Below are positions 24,734 to 33,991 of a stretch of 64,000 bases of DNA, piece by piece. Under the pieces are notes generated by a model that saw only the letters and a program-made list of their open reading frames with translations, ran no database searches and was not told the DNA's origin. Source of the stretch: Clostridia bacterium (GTDB taxonomy: Bacteria > Bacillota > Clostridia > Oscillospirales > Acutalibacteraceae); assembly GCA_017935325.1 (NCBI GenBank), contig JAGBHV010000087.1, positions 1 to 64,000 on the forward strand. Reading direction: 5' to 3'. The first letter of the stretch is position 1; each line of letters begins with the position of its first letter. Made by a program: the position numbers and the translations under genes.

Positions 24734-26272
24734 ATGATTGAGAAAGTTTTAAAAAACGGTAAGACAGTTGAAGCTTACCCGATTTCCGCGTCACAGAATA
24801 TGATGTATCTGCTCTCAATTCTTTACGGAGCAGGTTATCCTATCAATAACATCGGTTCAGGCTACTACTGGAAAGGCGAAATGGATTTTGACGTAATGAA
24901 AGAATCCATTTACGAAGCTATTTCAAGATGTGATACGATGCGCCTTCGCTTCACAAGGCAGTCAAAGCTTAAAATTCTTCAGTACCTCAATGACAAATGC
25001 GAATTGGAAGTTGAAACATGGGATTTAAGCGATATGACAACGGAAGAAGCCCACAATAAGCTCCAGTCTTTCTCACGTCAGCTTATACCTTACATGGAGT
25101 GCGACCTTCATAAAATTGCACTTGTAAAATTACCTGAAGGTTATCATGGCATTTTCATGCGTTTGCAGCACCTTGCAATGGATGCATATTCTGCAAAAAT
25201 TTTCCTTACAGATATTCTTGAAATTTATCTTCATAAAACAAAGGGTACGGCATATCCCAAGCCTATGAGACCTTATATCCCTGTTCTTGAGAAGGAGCTT
25301 GCATATAAGGAAACAGAAAAATATGAAATCGATAAACAGTATTGGTTTGATTCTCTTGCAAAAACAGAAGAGCCTATATTTACCGATTACCTTATTGATA
25401 ACCGTCTTAAAAAACAGCAGGCTAAAAACCCCGGTCAGAGATATGCTGATATACATTCAGGCACACCTGATGCAAACACTCTGAAATTTGATGTTTCGGC
25501 AGAAGATACAGAAAAAATTATGAACCTTTGTGCAGAAAAAGGTCTCTCAATTTTTGCTGTGCTTTCAATGGGCGTCAGAACTGCATTGTCTGCATTCAAT
25601 GATAATGTGGAAGACGTTTCTTTTAAAATGATTATCAACCGCCGCGGTACAATTGCCGAAAAGAAATCAGGCGGTCTGCGAATCAACTTCTTACCAATGA
25701 GAAGTATTGTAAAGCCGGATGAAACCTTTATCGGTGCAATTCAGAGCATTTCTGATGTTCAGAATGAAATGTATCAGCACTGTGATTTAAGCTTTATGGA
25801 AACACTTAAACTCCGTCATCAGTCAATGCCTAAAAAGGCAAAATCCGACTCAACATATGACAGTGTAGGTTTTTCTTATCAGCCCCTTATGAAAATGCCT
25901 TTCTTTGATGAAGAAATGGCAAAAACAGCTCACAGCATATGGTATAATAACGGCGCTACAATGATTCCGCTTTATGTTACTGTAAAACACAGACCTGACG
26001 ATAACGGACTTCAGTTTGTTTTCGAACACAGACAGGTTCCTGATGCGGAATTTGACTTGACCGTACTTTATGATAAAATATATAAGTCATTGATAATCGG
26101 TGCAGAAAACCCCGACATAAAAGTCGGTGAAATACTTGAAAAAATCAAATTGACAGAAGAAGAAAAGAAAGGTGGCTTAAACAAATGCAAGAGCTTATCG
26201 CACTCATTGAAAATTACGTTGAAGTCGATGAAATCAAAGCTGAAGACAATTTCAAGTTTAATCTCGGCATGA
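24734..26272 (+). CDS. Stand-alone NRPS condensation-domain protein
   Basis: The 512-residue protein is a single condensation (C) domain fold. The N-terminal YPISASQNMMYLL is typical of C domains. The active-site HHxxxDG reads QHLAMDA at residues 145-151, so the second His (146) and the Asp (150) are kept while the first His and the Gly are changed. Later motifs include INRRG and LRINFLPMR (about 305-325) and DLSFMETL. It should join an acyl or aminoacyl group on the carrier protein to an acceptor amine or alcohol. The last 30 codons overlap the carrier gene in another frame, so the true functional end may be near residue 480. It starts 12 bases after the adenylation gene. Confidence 0.8.
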   Translation: MIEKVLKNGKTVEAYPISASQNMMYLLSILYGAGYPINNIGSGYYWKGEMDFDVMKESIYEAISRCDTMRLRFTRQSKLKILQYLNDKCELEVETWDLSDMTTEEAHNKLQSFSRQLIPYMECDLHKIALVKLPEGYHGIFMRLQHLAMDAYSAKIFLTDILEIYLHKTKGTAYPKPMRPYIPVLEKELAYKETEKYEIDKQYWFDSLAKTEEPIFTDYLIDNRLKKQQAKNPGQRYADIHSGTPDANTLKFDVSAEDTEKIMNLCAEKGLSIFAVLSMGVRTALSAFNDNVEDVSFKMIINRRGTIAEKKSGGLRINFLPMRSIVKPDETFIGAIQSISDVQNEMYQHCDLSFMETLKLRHQSMPKKAKSDSTYDSVGFSYQPLMKMPFFDEEMAKTAHSIWYNNGATMIPLYVTVKHRPDDNGLQFVFEHRQVPDAEFDLTVLYDKIYKSLIIGAENPDIKVGEILEKIKLTEEEKKGGLNKCKSLSHSLKITLKSMKSKLKTISSLISA

Positions 26273-26400
26273 GTTCATTTGATACAATGTGTCTTATTAC
26301 AGACATTAAAACAGAACTCGGCGTAGAGGTTACTCCCGCAGATTTCATAAGACTTAAAACTGTCGGCAACATGGCAGATTTTATTAACAGCAAGAAATAA
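26185..26400 (+). CDS. Free-standing acyl/peptidyl carrier protein
   Basis: The 71-residue acidic helical protein has a phosphopantetheine attachment motif LGMSSFD, with Ser31 the modified residue. The usual motif is LGxDSL, so the Asp before the Ser is replaced by Ser. The family carries covalent acyl or aminoacyl intermediates between enzymes. The start has GGTGG nine bases upstream and lies inside the 3' end of the condensation gene (88-base overlap), which suggests coupled translation. No phosphopantetheinyl transferase, thioesterase or reductase is next to it, so product release is unknown. It is followed by a terminator, so the operon holds exactly three genes. Confidence 0.85.
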   Translation: MQELIALIENYVEVDEIKAEDNFKFNLGMSSFDTMCLITDIKTELGVEVTPADFIRLKTVGNMADFINSKK

Positions 26401-26409
26401 AAGAATTTT

Positions 26410-26438
26410 ACAGCGTTCTTTGGAACGCTGTATTTTTT
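26410..26438 (+). terminator. Intrinsic terminator of adenylation-condensation-carrier operon
   Basis: The arms ACAGCGTTC and GAACGCTGT have a 4-base loop and are followed by TTTTTT. Confidence 0.85.
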
Positions 26439-26474
26439 AATTATAACAGATGTGTTACAACTCTGTTTTTACCC

Positions 26475-26503
26475 TTGCATTAAATTGATTATTATAGTAT
26501 AAT
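26475..26503 (+). promoter_or_regulatory. Sigma-A promoter of miaB operon
   Basis: TTGCAT (26475-26480), a 17-base spacer and TATAAT (26498-26503), 33 bases upstream of the chosen miaB start. Confidence 0.7.
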
Positions 26504-26536
26504 ATATAAGTTAAAATGGGCGAAAGGTCGAAAATT

Positions 26537-27937
26537 ATGAAAAAAGAAGTCGAAAAACAGAATAAATTTTTATCTCTGTCTAAGAATCTTCTGAAATTCA
26601 AGTTCGGAGAAATCAGTCCGAAAGCATATGTGCATACTTTCGGTTGTCAGGGAAATGTATCTGACGGTGAGCGTATGAAAGGTCTGCTTTCTGATATGGG
26701 TTACGTTTTTGTCGATGACGAAAAAGAGGCTGATCTGATTCTTCTTAACACCTGTGCTATACGTGAGCATGCGGAAGACAGAGTTTTCGGCAATATCGGC
26801 AGACTTAAAATTCTCAAGAAGAATAACCCTGATTTGATTATCTGCGTTTGCGGTTGTATGGTTCAGCAAAAGCATATTGAAGAAAAAATCCGCAAAAGCT
26901 ACCCTTATGTTACTGTTGTTTTCGGAACGCACGTTATTCATAAGCTTCCCGAATTTATTTACAGAGCATTGAATACCGGTAAAAGAGTTTACGATACAGA
27001 TAATACCAACCTTGAAATTGCAGAGGGAAATAATGTGTGGCGTGACGGCTCAATACGCGCATGGCTTCCCATAATGTACGGTTGCAACAATTTCTGCTCA
27101 TACTGCGTTGTACCTTATGTAAGAGGCAGAGAAAGAAGCCGTAAAAGCGAAGAAATTATAAAAGAAGCAAAGCATCTTGTGTCTCTCGGCTTTAAAGACA
27201 TAACTCTTTTGGGTCAGAATGTCAATTCCTACGGCAAAGGGCTTGAGGAAGACATAAACTTTGCAAAGCTTTTAAGGATGATTAATGATATTGACGGTGA
27301 TTTTACTATTCGCTTTATGACTTCACATCCCAAAGACTGTACCCGTGAACTTCTTGATGCAATGGCAGAATGTGAAAAGGTGGCAAAGCATCTGCATCTT
27401 CCTGTTCAGTCAGGCAATGACAGAGTCTTAAAAGAGATGAACAGACATTACGACAGAGAAAAATATCTTTCTCTTATTGAATATGCACGCAAGGTTATGC
27501 CTGATTTGTCAATTACCAGTGATATTATCGTAGGCTTCCCGGGGGAAACTTATGAGGAGTTCTGCGATACTTTAAGCCTTGTTGAAAAAGTGAGATATAC
27601 TTCTCTTTATACTTTCATTTATTCTGCAAGGAAGAATACAAAAGCCGCTGAAATGCCTGACCCCGTAACACGTGAGGAAAAAGGTAAGTGGTTTGATGAA
27701 CTTCTGAAGCTTCAGGAAAGAATTGCAGCAGAAAGAACTGCAAAAATGAACGGAAAAGTTTATAAAGTGCTTGCAGAAGAAAAAAGCAAAACAGACGGCT
27801 GGCTTTCAGGCAGAACATCAGGCAATGTTATTATTGAATTCCCGGCAGATGAAAATGTTATAGGTTCTTTCTGTGAAGTACTTGTAACAGAGCCCTTGAA
27901 TTGGATTGTTAAGGGCGAACTCGTAAAAACAGTTTAA
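26537..27937 (+). CDS. miaB: tRNA-2-methylthio-N6-isopentenyladenosine methylthiotransferase
   Basis: The 466-residue radical-SAM enzyme adds a methylthio group to isopentenyl-A37 of tRNAs. The N-terminal UPF0004 domain has three cluster-binding Cys in TFGCQGN, NTCAIREHAEDRVFG and CGCMVQQ. The radical-SAM motif CNNFCSYC (CxxxCxxC) lies near residue 185 with VPYVRGRERSR after it. A TRAM domain is at the C-terminus. Start 26537 has GAAAGG at good spacing; an in-frame ATG 21 bases earlier is possible. Its partner in the same modification pathway, miaA, lies downstream in the same gene run. Confidence 0.95.
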   Translation: MKKEVEKQNKFLSLSKNLLKFKFGEISPKAYVHTFGCQGNVSDGERMKGLLSDMGYVFVDDEKEADLILLNTCAIREHAEDRVFGNIGRLKILKKNNPDLIICVCGCMVQQKHIEEKIRKSYPYVTVVFGTHVIHKLPEFIYRALNTGKRVYDTDNTNLEIAEGNNVWRDGSIRAWLPIMYGCNNFCSYCVVPYVRGRERSRKSEEIIKEAKHLVSLGFKDITLLGQNVNSYGKGLEEDINFAKLLRMINDIDGDFTIRFMTSHPKDCTRELLDAMAECEKVAKHLHLPVQSGNDRVLKEMNRHYDREKYLSLIEYARKVMPDLSITSDIIVGFPGETYEEFCDTLSLVEKVRYTSLYTFIYSARKNTKAAEMPDPVTREEKGKWFDELLKLQERIAAERTAKMNGKVYKVLAEEKSKTDGWLSGRTSGNVIIEFPADENVIGSFCEVLVTEPLNWIVKGELVKTV

Positions 27938-27968
27938 AATAATATTTAAAATAAAGGAGCAAAAAACA

Positions 27969-28382
27969 ATGGAACTCGAAAAACTCGCAAGACAGCTCGG
28001 TGCTGCAATTCAGGAAGATGCACGCTATAAAGCATTTATGGCTGCAAGAGATAAGAACGAAGCAGACGCAGAGCTCAATGAAATGATGCAGCAGATTCAG
28101 CTTGTTCATATGTCTTACAATCACGAAGCATCAAAAGGTGCAGAAGCAGACGAAGCAAAGCTTCAGGAATATGAAAAACAGTTCAACGAAGTTTACACAA
28201 AAGTTATGGCTAACGAAAACATGAAAAACTTCGAAATCGTAAAAGCTGATTTCGACCAGCTCATGAAATATCTTACAGGCATTATCAGCATGTGCGCATA
28301 TGGTGAAGACCCCGAAACATGTGACCCCAACGCTCACCAGTGTTCAGGCGACTGTTCTTCATGCGGTTCTGATTGCCACTGA
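27969..28382 (+). CDS. YlbF/YmcA-family protein with Cys-rich tail
   Basis: The 137-residue protein is mostly helical, matching the YlbF/YmcA (RicF/RicA) family. In Bacillus subtilis these proteins form the Ric complex with RicT, which carries iron-sulfur clusters and affects mRNA maturation, sporulation and competence. Gene order also fits: ymcA lies behind miaB in Bacillus. The last 25 residues contain seven Cys and two His (pattern CAYGEDPETC then CSGDCSSCGSDCH), probably a metal or Fe-S site. Ribosome site AAAGGAGC. The paralogue-specific function cannot be decided from sequence. Confidence 0.85.
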   Translation: MELEKLARQLGAAIQEDARYKAFMAARDKNEADAELNEMMQQIQLVHMSYNHEASKGAEADEAKLQEYEKQFNEVYTKVMANENMKNFEIVKADFDQLMKYLTGIISMCAYGEDPETCDPNAHQCSGDCSSCGSDCH

Positions 28383-28397
28383 TTAAAAAACTTTATG

Positions 28398-28430
28398 CAT
28401 CTGGCTGAATTTTAAAGATTCAGTCAGATG
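28398..28430 (+). other. Perfect-stem hairpin without T-run between ylbF-like gene and mutS
   Basis: The arms CATCTGGCTGAAT and ATTCAGTCAGATG form a 13-bp stem with one G-T pair and a 7-base loop. No U-tract follows, so it is more likely an mRNA processing or stability element than a terminator. Confidence 0.55.
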
Positions 28431-28455
28431 TTGCAAAGCGAAAGGAGGAAGAACA

Positions 28456-31080
28456 TTGGCAGAACTTACACCTATGATGAAACAGTATTTTGAAATCAAA
28501 AAAGATTATCCGGATACGCTTTTGTTTTTCCGACTGGGTGATTTCTACGAAATGTTTTTTGAAGATGCAAAAATTGCATCAAAAGAATTAGAGCTTGTTC
28601 TCACAGGCCGTGATTGCGGTCAGGAAGAACGCGCACCGATGTGCGGTGTTCCGTTCCACAGCGTTGAAAACTATCTTGCAAGGCTTGTTGCAAAGGGATA
28701 TAAAGTTGCTATCTGCGAGCAGATGGAAGACCCGGCACTTGCAAAAGGTATTGTAAAACGTGATGTGTCACGAGTTCTTACTCCCGGTACTGTTATCGAG
28801 AGCAATATGCTTGATGAAAGCAAAAATAACTATTTAGCCTCTGTGGTGTGCAATAAAAAATCGGCAGGTCTTGTTTTTGCCGATATCTCAACGGGCGAAA
28901 TTCACGTAACACATATTGAAGAAAAAAATCTTCTTTCGGCTATTGTGAATGAGCTTTGTAAATTCGCACCGAGTGAAGTGATTTTAAGCCGTGAAACGGC
29001 AGAATTATCAGGTCTTTCAAAGTACATAAAGTCAACTCTTTCGGCGACTGAAGAAATTCTTGATGATGAATATTTTGACTTTGAAAAATGCGTTGACGTA
29101 ATCAGTCAGCGATTGAATAAAAACGTAACAGATTTTGAGTTTTCTGAAGAAACTCAGGCTGTTTCGGCTTTCGGTGCTTGCATAAGATATTTAAGCGAGC
29201 TTCAGAAAAGCGATATTAAAAACATAACGGATATCGATTACTATAAAGGCGAAAGCTTTATGTTCCTTAATGCATCTTCAAGAAACAATCTTGAACTTGT
29301 TGAAACAATGCGAAGCCGCGATAAAAGGGGAACACTTCTTTGGGTGATTGATAAAACAAAATGCTCAATGGGCAGAAGAATGATAAGACGCTGGCTTGAA
29401 AATCCGCTTACTTCTTTAGCAAACATTGTGCGCAGAAACAGAGCAGTTGAGGAACTTTTTGACAATACCGTTCTCTGTTCTGAAATCAGGGAAGCTCTTG
29501 ACGGAATTTATGATTTTGAAAGAATCATGACACGCGTGGTTTACGGTACGGCAAATGCCAAGGAACTCCGTTCACTGGGTCTTGCGTGCATGAAACTGCC
29601 TGAAATCAAAAACCTCATTTCTTCCTGCAAGAGTGAAAAATTAAGAAGCATTTATGAAAATCTTGATGTGCTTGAAGATATATGTACTCTTACATTGAAT
29701 GCGATTGTTGATGAACCTCCTCTTACTGTCCGCGAAGGCGGTATGATAAGAGAAGGATATAATGAAGAGCTTGATACTCTGCGTTCTATTGAGCGTGACA
29801 GCGTAAGCTTCATTAATGAAATCGCTGTAAGAGAGCAGGAAAAAACAGGCATCAAGAAATTGAAAATCGGTTATAACCGCGTGTTCGGTTATTATATTGA
29901 GGTTTCAAATTCTTTCAAGGAATTAGTGCCTGATGAATATATCAGAAAACAGACTCTTTCCAACTGCGAAAGATTCATTACTCAGGAATTGAAAGAGCTT
30001 GAAACAAAAATATTAGGGGCAAAAGAAAAGATAGTAAGAATCGAGTACGAATTGTTTACTGAAATACGTGAAGCGGTTGCACGTGAATATATGCGTGTTC
30101 AGAAAACAGCGGAAAACATCGCAAAGCTTGATACTCTATGTTCTTTGGCTCACGTTGCAGTCAGCAGGAATTATTGCTGTCCTGAAATTGCAAATGACGG
30201 AGTAATTCAGATTGAAGACGGCAGACACCCCGTAGTTGAAGTTATGCTGGGCTCACAGCCTTTCGTGCCGAATGATACTTTGCTTGATTGTAATAGCAAC
30301 AGATGCAATATGATTACAGGTCCTAATATGGCGGGTAAATCAACTTATATGCGTCAGGTGGCACTTATTACTCTGCTTGCACAGATAGGTTCATTTGTAC
30401 CTGCGAGAAGGGCTAAAATCTCAATCTGCGACAGTATTTTTACTCGTGTAGGTGCATCTGATGACCTTGCAGCAGGTCAGTCAACATTTATGGTTGAAAT
30501 GAACGAGGTTGCCCAGATTCTCAAGCAGGCAACACAAAGAAGCCTTATTATATTCGACGAAATCGGCAGAGGTACATCCACCTTTGACGGAATGAGTATT
30601 GCGCGTGCTGTGCTTGAATTTACAGCTGATAAAAAACGTCTCGGAGCAAAAACACTTTTTGCTACCCATTATCATGAGCTTACTGAGCTTGAAAACAAAA
30701 CGGAAGGCGTTGTAAATTACAATATCGCAGTCAAAAAACGCGGAGATGATATTACTTTCCTTCGCCGTATTGTAAGAGGTAAGGCTGACGGAAGCTACGG
30801 TATTGAGGTTGCAAAGCTTGCAGGTGTTCCTTCAAGTGTTGTCAAACGTGCAAGGGAAATCCTTGAAGAGCTTGAACTTCTTGACGGAAAAGCACTTAAA
30901 TCCGCAAGTGAAAAAGAGCTTACTCCCGTAGCAGAGGAATATATTACACAAGTATCTTTTTCCAACAATTATTCAAACGAAATTATCGAAGAATTAAAAA
31001 CTATAGATGTAAACACTTTAACGCCCATTGAAGCCCTTTCAAAGCTTTACGAGCTGGTGGGAAAATCAAAAGAAGTGTAG
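28456..31080 (+). CDS. mutS: DNA mismatch repair protein MutS
   Basis: The 874-residue MutS binds mismatched DNA. The N-terminal mismatch-binding domain has the LFFRLGDFYEMFFEDA motif with the Phe-x-Glu wedge. The ATPase domain near residue 620 has GPNMAGKSTYMRQ (Walker A), and DEIGRGTSTFDG (Walker B) lies about 80 residues further on. Length is typical. It starts with TTG at 28456, preceded by AAGGAGG. mutL follows 20 bases after the stop, and the two belong to the miaB-miaA gene run. Confidence 0.97.
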   Translation: MAELTPMMKQYFEIKKDYPDTLLFFRLGDFYEMFFEDAKIASKELELVLTGRDCGQEERAPMCGVPFHSVENYLARLVAKGYKVAICEQMEDPALAKGIVKRDVSRVLTPGTVIESNMLDESKNNYLASVVCNKKSAGLVFADISTGEIHVTHIEEKNLLSAIVNELCKFAPSEVILSRETAELSGLSKYIKSTLSATEEILDDEYFDFEKCVDVISQRLNKNVTDFEFSEETQAVSAFGACIRYLSELQKSDIKNITDIDYYKGESFMFLNASSRNNLELVETMRSRDKRGTLLWVIDKTKCSMGRRMIRRWLENPLTSLANIVRRNRAVEELFDNTVLCSEIREALDGIYDFERIMTRVVYGTANAKELRSLGLACMKLPEIKNLISSCKSEKLRSIYENLDVLEDICTLTLNAIVDEPPLTVREGGMIREGYNEELDTLRSIERDSVSFINEIAVREQEKTGIKKLKIGYNRVFGYYIEVSNSFKELVPDEYIRKQTLSNCERFITQELKELETKILGAKEKIVRIEYELFTEIREAVAREYMRVQKTAENIAKLDTLCSLAHVAVSRNYCCPEIANDGVIQIEDGRHPVVEVMLGSQPFVPNDTLLDCNSNRCNMITGPNMAGKSTYMRQVALITLLAQIGSFVPARRAKISICDSIFTRVGASDDLAAGQSTFMVEMNEVAQILKQATQRSLIIFDEIGRGTSTFDGMSIARAVLEFTADKKRLGAKTLFATHYHELTELENKTEGVVNYNIAVKKRGDDITFLRRIVRGKADGSYGIEVAKLAGVPSSVVKRAREILEELELLDGKALKSASEKELTPVAEEYITQVSFSNNYSNEIIEELKTIDVNTLTPIEALSKLYELVGKSKEV

Positions 31081-31100
31081 GATAAAAGGAGGTGGCGGAA

Positions 31101-33032
31101 ATGCCGAGAATCAATGTTTTACCCAAACATATAGCTGACCTTATTGCAGCGGGCGAAGTTGTGGAGCGTCCGTCATCTGTTGTAAAAGAAGCCGTTGAAA
31201 ACTCAATTGATGCAGGTGCTACTATAATTACCGTAGAAATTCAGCACGGCGGAATTACATATATCAGAATTACCGATAACGGCTGCGGAATTCTCCGTGA
31301 AGATATCAGAAATGCATTTGTCAGCCACGCAACAAGTAAAATTGCAACGGCAGATGACCTGAATGCAATTGCAACTTTAGGTTTCCGCGGTGAAGCGTTG
31401 GCATCTGTAAGTGCAGTTGCAAAGGTGGAAGTGCTCACAAAATCACGTGATGAAAATATAGGCACACATTATCGCATTGAGGGAGGGGAAGAAATTCTCC
31501 TTGATGACGCAGGCTGTCCTGACGGCACAACTTTAATTGTAAGAGATTTGTTTTTCAATACGCCCGCAAGAATGAAGTTTCTCAAGAAAGACGTCAGCGA
31601 AGCAAACGCAGTTGCAGGTGTAATTGACAGAGTTGCTTTGTCCCATCCTGAAATCAGTTTCAGATTTATCCGTGACGGCAAGGAAACCTTGCTCACCCCC
31701 GGTGACGGAAAACTCACTTCTGCCATTTATGCTGTTTTCGGTAAAGAATTTGCAAACAGCCTGATTGAAATTGATTATTCTTTAAACGGAGTTACTGCGA
31801 AGGGTTATATTTCTAAACCCGTTTATTCAAGGGCAAACAGAAATATGCAGATGTTTTTCCTCAATTCGCGTCTTGTGAAAACGCAGACGGGTTCTGTTGC
31901 ACTTACTGAAAGCTACAAAAATTCTATTATGGCAGGCAAATTCCCGGCATGCGTTATAAATCTTACAGTTCCCAATGAAACAGTCGATGTAAACGTTCAT
32001 CCGTCAAAACTTGAGGTGCGTTTTGCCAACGAAAAAGCAGTTTATGACTGCATTTTCTACGGTGTGAAAAATGCATTGAACAAAGAAAAAGAACGTCCGC
32101 AGGTTGAACTTGAAAAAGTTTTATCAGGTGCAAAATTTGCAAAACCGCAGATTTTTGTACCGCAGGAAGCAGAACAGATTAAATTCCAGCCGAAAAAGGA
32201 AGAAATCAGAACGGAGGCTGTAAAACCGCAGGTTGTAAACAAAACACCAACCAAGGCTCATGTATCGCAACCGGAAGCAGTTTATGAAGTGAAAAGCCGG
32301 ACACCGCCTCCTGTTTTTCAGAAACCCAGAGTAACTCTTTATACACCGCCCCAAACGGTGAAAGAGGAGATTGCTCCGCTTCCCGAAAAGGAAAAAACAG
32401 AGATAAAACAGGAAGCTTTACCTGTTGTTGAAAAGAAAATTGAAGAAGAAAAACCGATTGTTCCCGATTTTAAAATAATCGGTGAAGCGTTCAAAACATA
32501 TATTTTTGCCGAGTGCGAAGGCAAGCTTATGATAATTGATAAGCATGCTGCACATGAAAGAATGATTTATAACGAGCTGAAAAAATCAACGGACGGCATA
32601 TTTATGCAATCTCTGATGATACCCGTTACAGTCACTCTTTCAAAAGAAGAATACGATGTTATAATCAGTAATACCGAAACACTTGAAAAAGCAGGCTTTT
32701 CAGTTGAGCCCTTTGGTACAACAAGTGTAATTGTCAGGGAGTGTCCGTCGGTAATTGATGCTGCAGATGTGGAAAATATTCTTATTGAAACGGCAACTTA
32801 TCTTATGGAAAACAAGAACGACCTGATAAATGAAAAGCTTGATTGGATTTTCCATTCTTCAGCATGCCGTGCCGCAATTAAAGCAGGCGATAAAACTGAC
32901 AGATTTGAGCTTGAAAAGTTTACTGCAAAACTTCTTTCTGATGATTCAATCAGATTCTGTCCTCACGGCAGACCTGTGCTTGCAGAGCTTACAAAAAGAG
33001 AACTCGAAAAATTCTTCGGAAGAATACAGTGA
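31101..33032 (+). CDS. mutL: DNA mismatch repair protein MutL
   Basis: The 643-residue MutL has the GHKL ATPase motifs IAAGEVVERPSSVVKEAVEN, DNGCGI and GFRGEAL in its N-terminal 100 residues. A low-complexity Pro/Lys/Glu-rich linker spans about residues 340-460. The C-terminal dimerisation domain contains DKHAAHERMIYNE, the metal-binding endonuclease motif found in MutL of bacteria without MutH, with Lys in place of the usual Gln. SACRAAIKAGD and CPHGRP complete the endonuclease site. The ATG at 31101 follows AAGGAGG and fits MPRINVLP; an upstream GTG at 31092 lies within the ribosome site. Confidence 0.97.
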   Translation: MPRINVLPKHIADLIAAGEVVERPSSVVKEAVENSIDAGATIITVEIQHGGITYIRITDNGCGILREDIRNAFVSHATSKIATADDLNAIATLGFRGEALASVSAVAKVEVLTKSRDENIGTHYRIEGGEEILLDDAGCPDGTTLIVRDLFFNTPARMKFLKKDVSEANAVAGVIDRVALSHPEISFRFIRDGKETLLTPGDGKLTSAIYAVFGKEFANSLIEIDYSLNGVTAKGYISKPVYSRANRNMQMFFLNSRLVKTQTGSVALTESYKNSIMAGKFPACVINLTVPNETVDVNVHPSKLEVRFANEKAVYDCIFYGVKNALNKEKERPQVELEKVLSGAKFAKPQIFVPQEAEQIKFQPKKEEIRTEAVKPQVVNKTPTKAHVSQPEAVYEVKSRTPPPVFQKPRVTLYTPPQTVKEEIAPLPEKEKTEIKQEALPVVEKKIEEEKPIVPDFKIIGEAFKTYIFAECEGKLMIIDKHAAHERMIYNELKKSTDGIFMQSLMIPVTVTLSKEEYDVIISNTETLEKAGFSVEPFGTTSVIVRECPSVIDAADVENILIETATYLMENKNDLINEKLDWIFHSSACRAAIKAGDKTDRFELEKFTAKLLSDDSIRFCPHGRPVLAELTKRELEKFFGRIQ

Positions 33033-33040
33033 GATAAATT

Positions 33041-33976
33041 ATGGAAAAAATTAAAATTGTCACCGTTGTAGGTCCCACCGCATCAGGTAAAACCTCTTTA
33101 GCGGTGAAGCTTGCACAGTTGTTTGACGGTGAAGTTATTTCTGCCGATTCAATGCAGGTTTACAAAGGCATGGATATTGCAACTGCAAAACCTGATGAAA
33201 AAGAAATGTGCGGTATTCCTCATCATCTTATAAGTATAATTTCACCTGATGAAGAATTCAGCGTTTCACGTTTTAAGGAAATGGCAGAAAGCAAAGCCAA
33301 AGAAATTTCTTCGAGAGGCAAATTGCCGATTTTAGCAGGCGGTACGGGACTTTATGTTGATTGTTTTCTTAACAATACAACGTTTCTTGATAACACAAAA
33401 AACGATGAAGTAAGAGCTTTTCTTCAGTCGCGTCTTGAAAAAGAGGGTAACGAAAGCCTTTATAACGAGCTTCTTCAGAAAGACCCCGAAGCGGCAGAAA
33501 AGATTCATCCTAATAATTCGTTGAAAATTATCCGTGCGCTTGAAATTTTCTATTCAAGCGGAAGCACGCTGACTCAGCAGAATGTTCAGTCGCATGAAAA
33601 TGAAAGTGATTTTGAAAGTCTTGTAATCGGACTTAACGCACTTGACAGAAATGTGCTTTATGACAGAATCAATCTTCGCGTTGATATGATGATTGAAGCG
33701 GGTCTTGTGGAAGAAACAAAGAAGTTTTTTGAAACAAAAACCGCATCTACTGCTTGTCAGGCAATAGGTTATAAGGAATTAAAGCCGTATCTTGACGGCG
33801 TTTTAAGCCTTGAAGAGGCGGCAGATAATTTGAAGCAGGCAACGCGCAGATATGCAAAAAGACAGCTTACCTGGTTCAGACGTAATGAAAAAATAAAATG
33901 GCTGAACATTGACGAATATACGTCAGATGAGCTTGTGAAAAAAGCAGAAGAAGCTGTAAAAGAATTTTTAAAATAG
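33041..33976 (+). CDS. miaA: tRNA dimethylallyltransferase
   Basis: The 311-residue enzyme transfers the dimethylallyl group to A37 of tRNAs reading UNN codons, making the substrate of MiaB. Walker A is GPTASGKTSLA at residues 10-20, and DSMQVYKGMDIATAKP is the prenyl/tRNA-binding signature. GGTGLYVD and RRYAKRQLTWFRR are further family motifs. It starts 8 bases after mutL and its length is typical. Confidence 0.96.
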   Translation: MEKIKIVTVVGPTASGKTSLAVKLAQLFDGEVISADSMQVYKGMDIATAKPDEKEMCGIPHHLISIISPDEEFSVSRFKEMAESKAKEISSRGKLPILAGGTGLYVDCFLNNTTFLDNTKNDEVRAFLQSRLEKEGNESLYNELLQKDPEAAEKIHPNNSLKIIRALEIFYSSGSTLTQQNVQSHENESDFESLVIGLNALDRNVLYDRINLRVDMMIEAGLVEETKKFFETKTASTACQAIGYKELKPYLDGVLSLEEAADNLKQATRRYAKRQLTWFRRNEKIKWLNIDEYTSDELVKKAEEAVKEFLK

Positions 33977-33991
33977 AGGAGATGAATTTGT

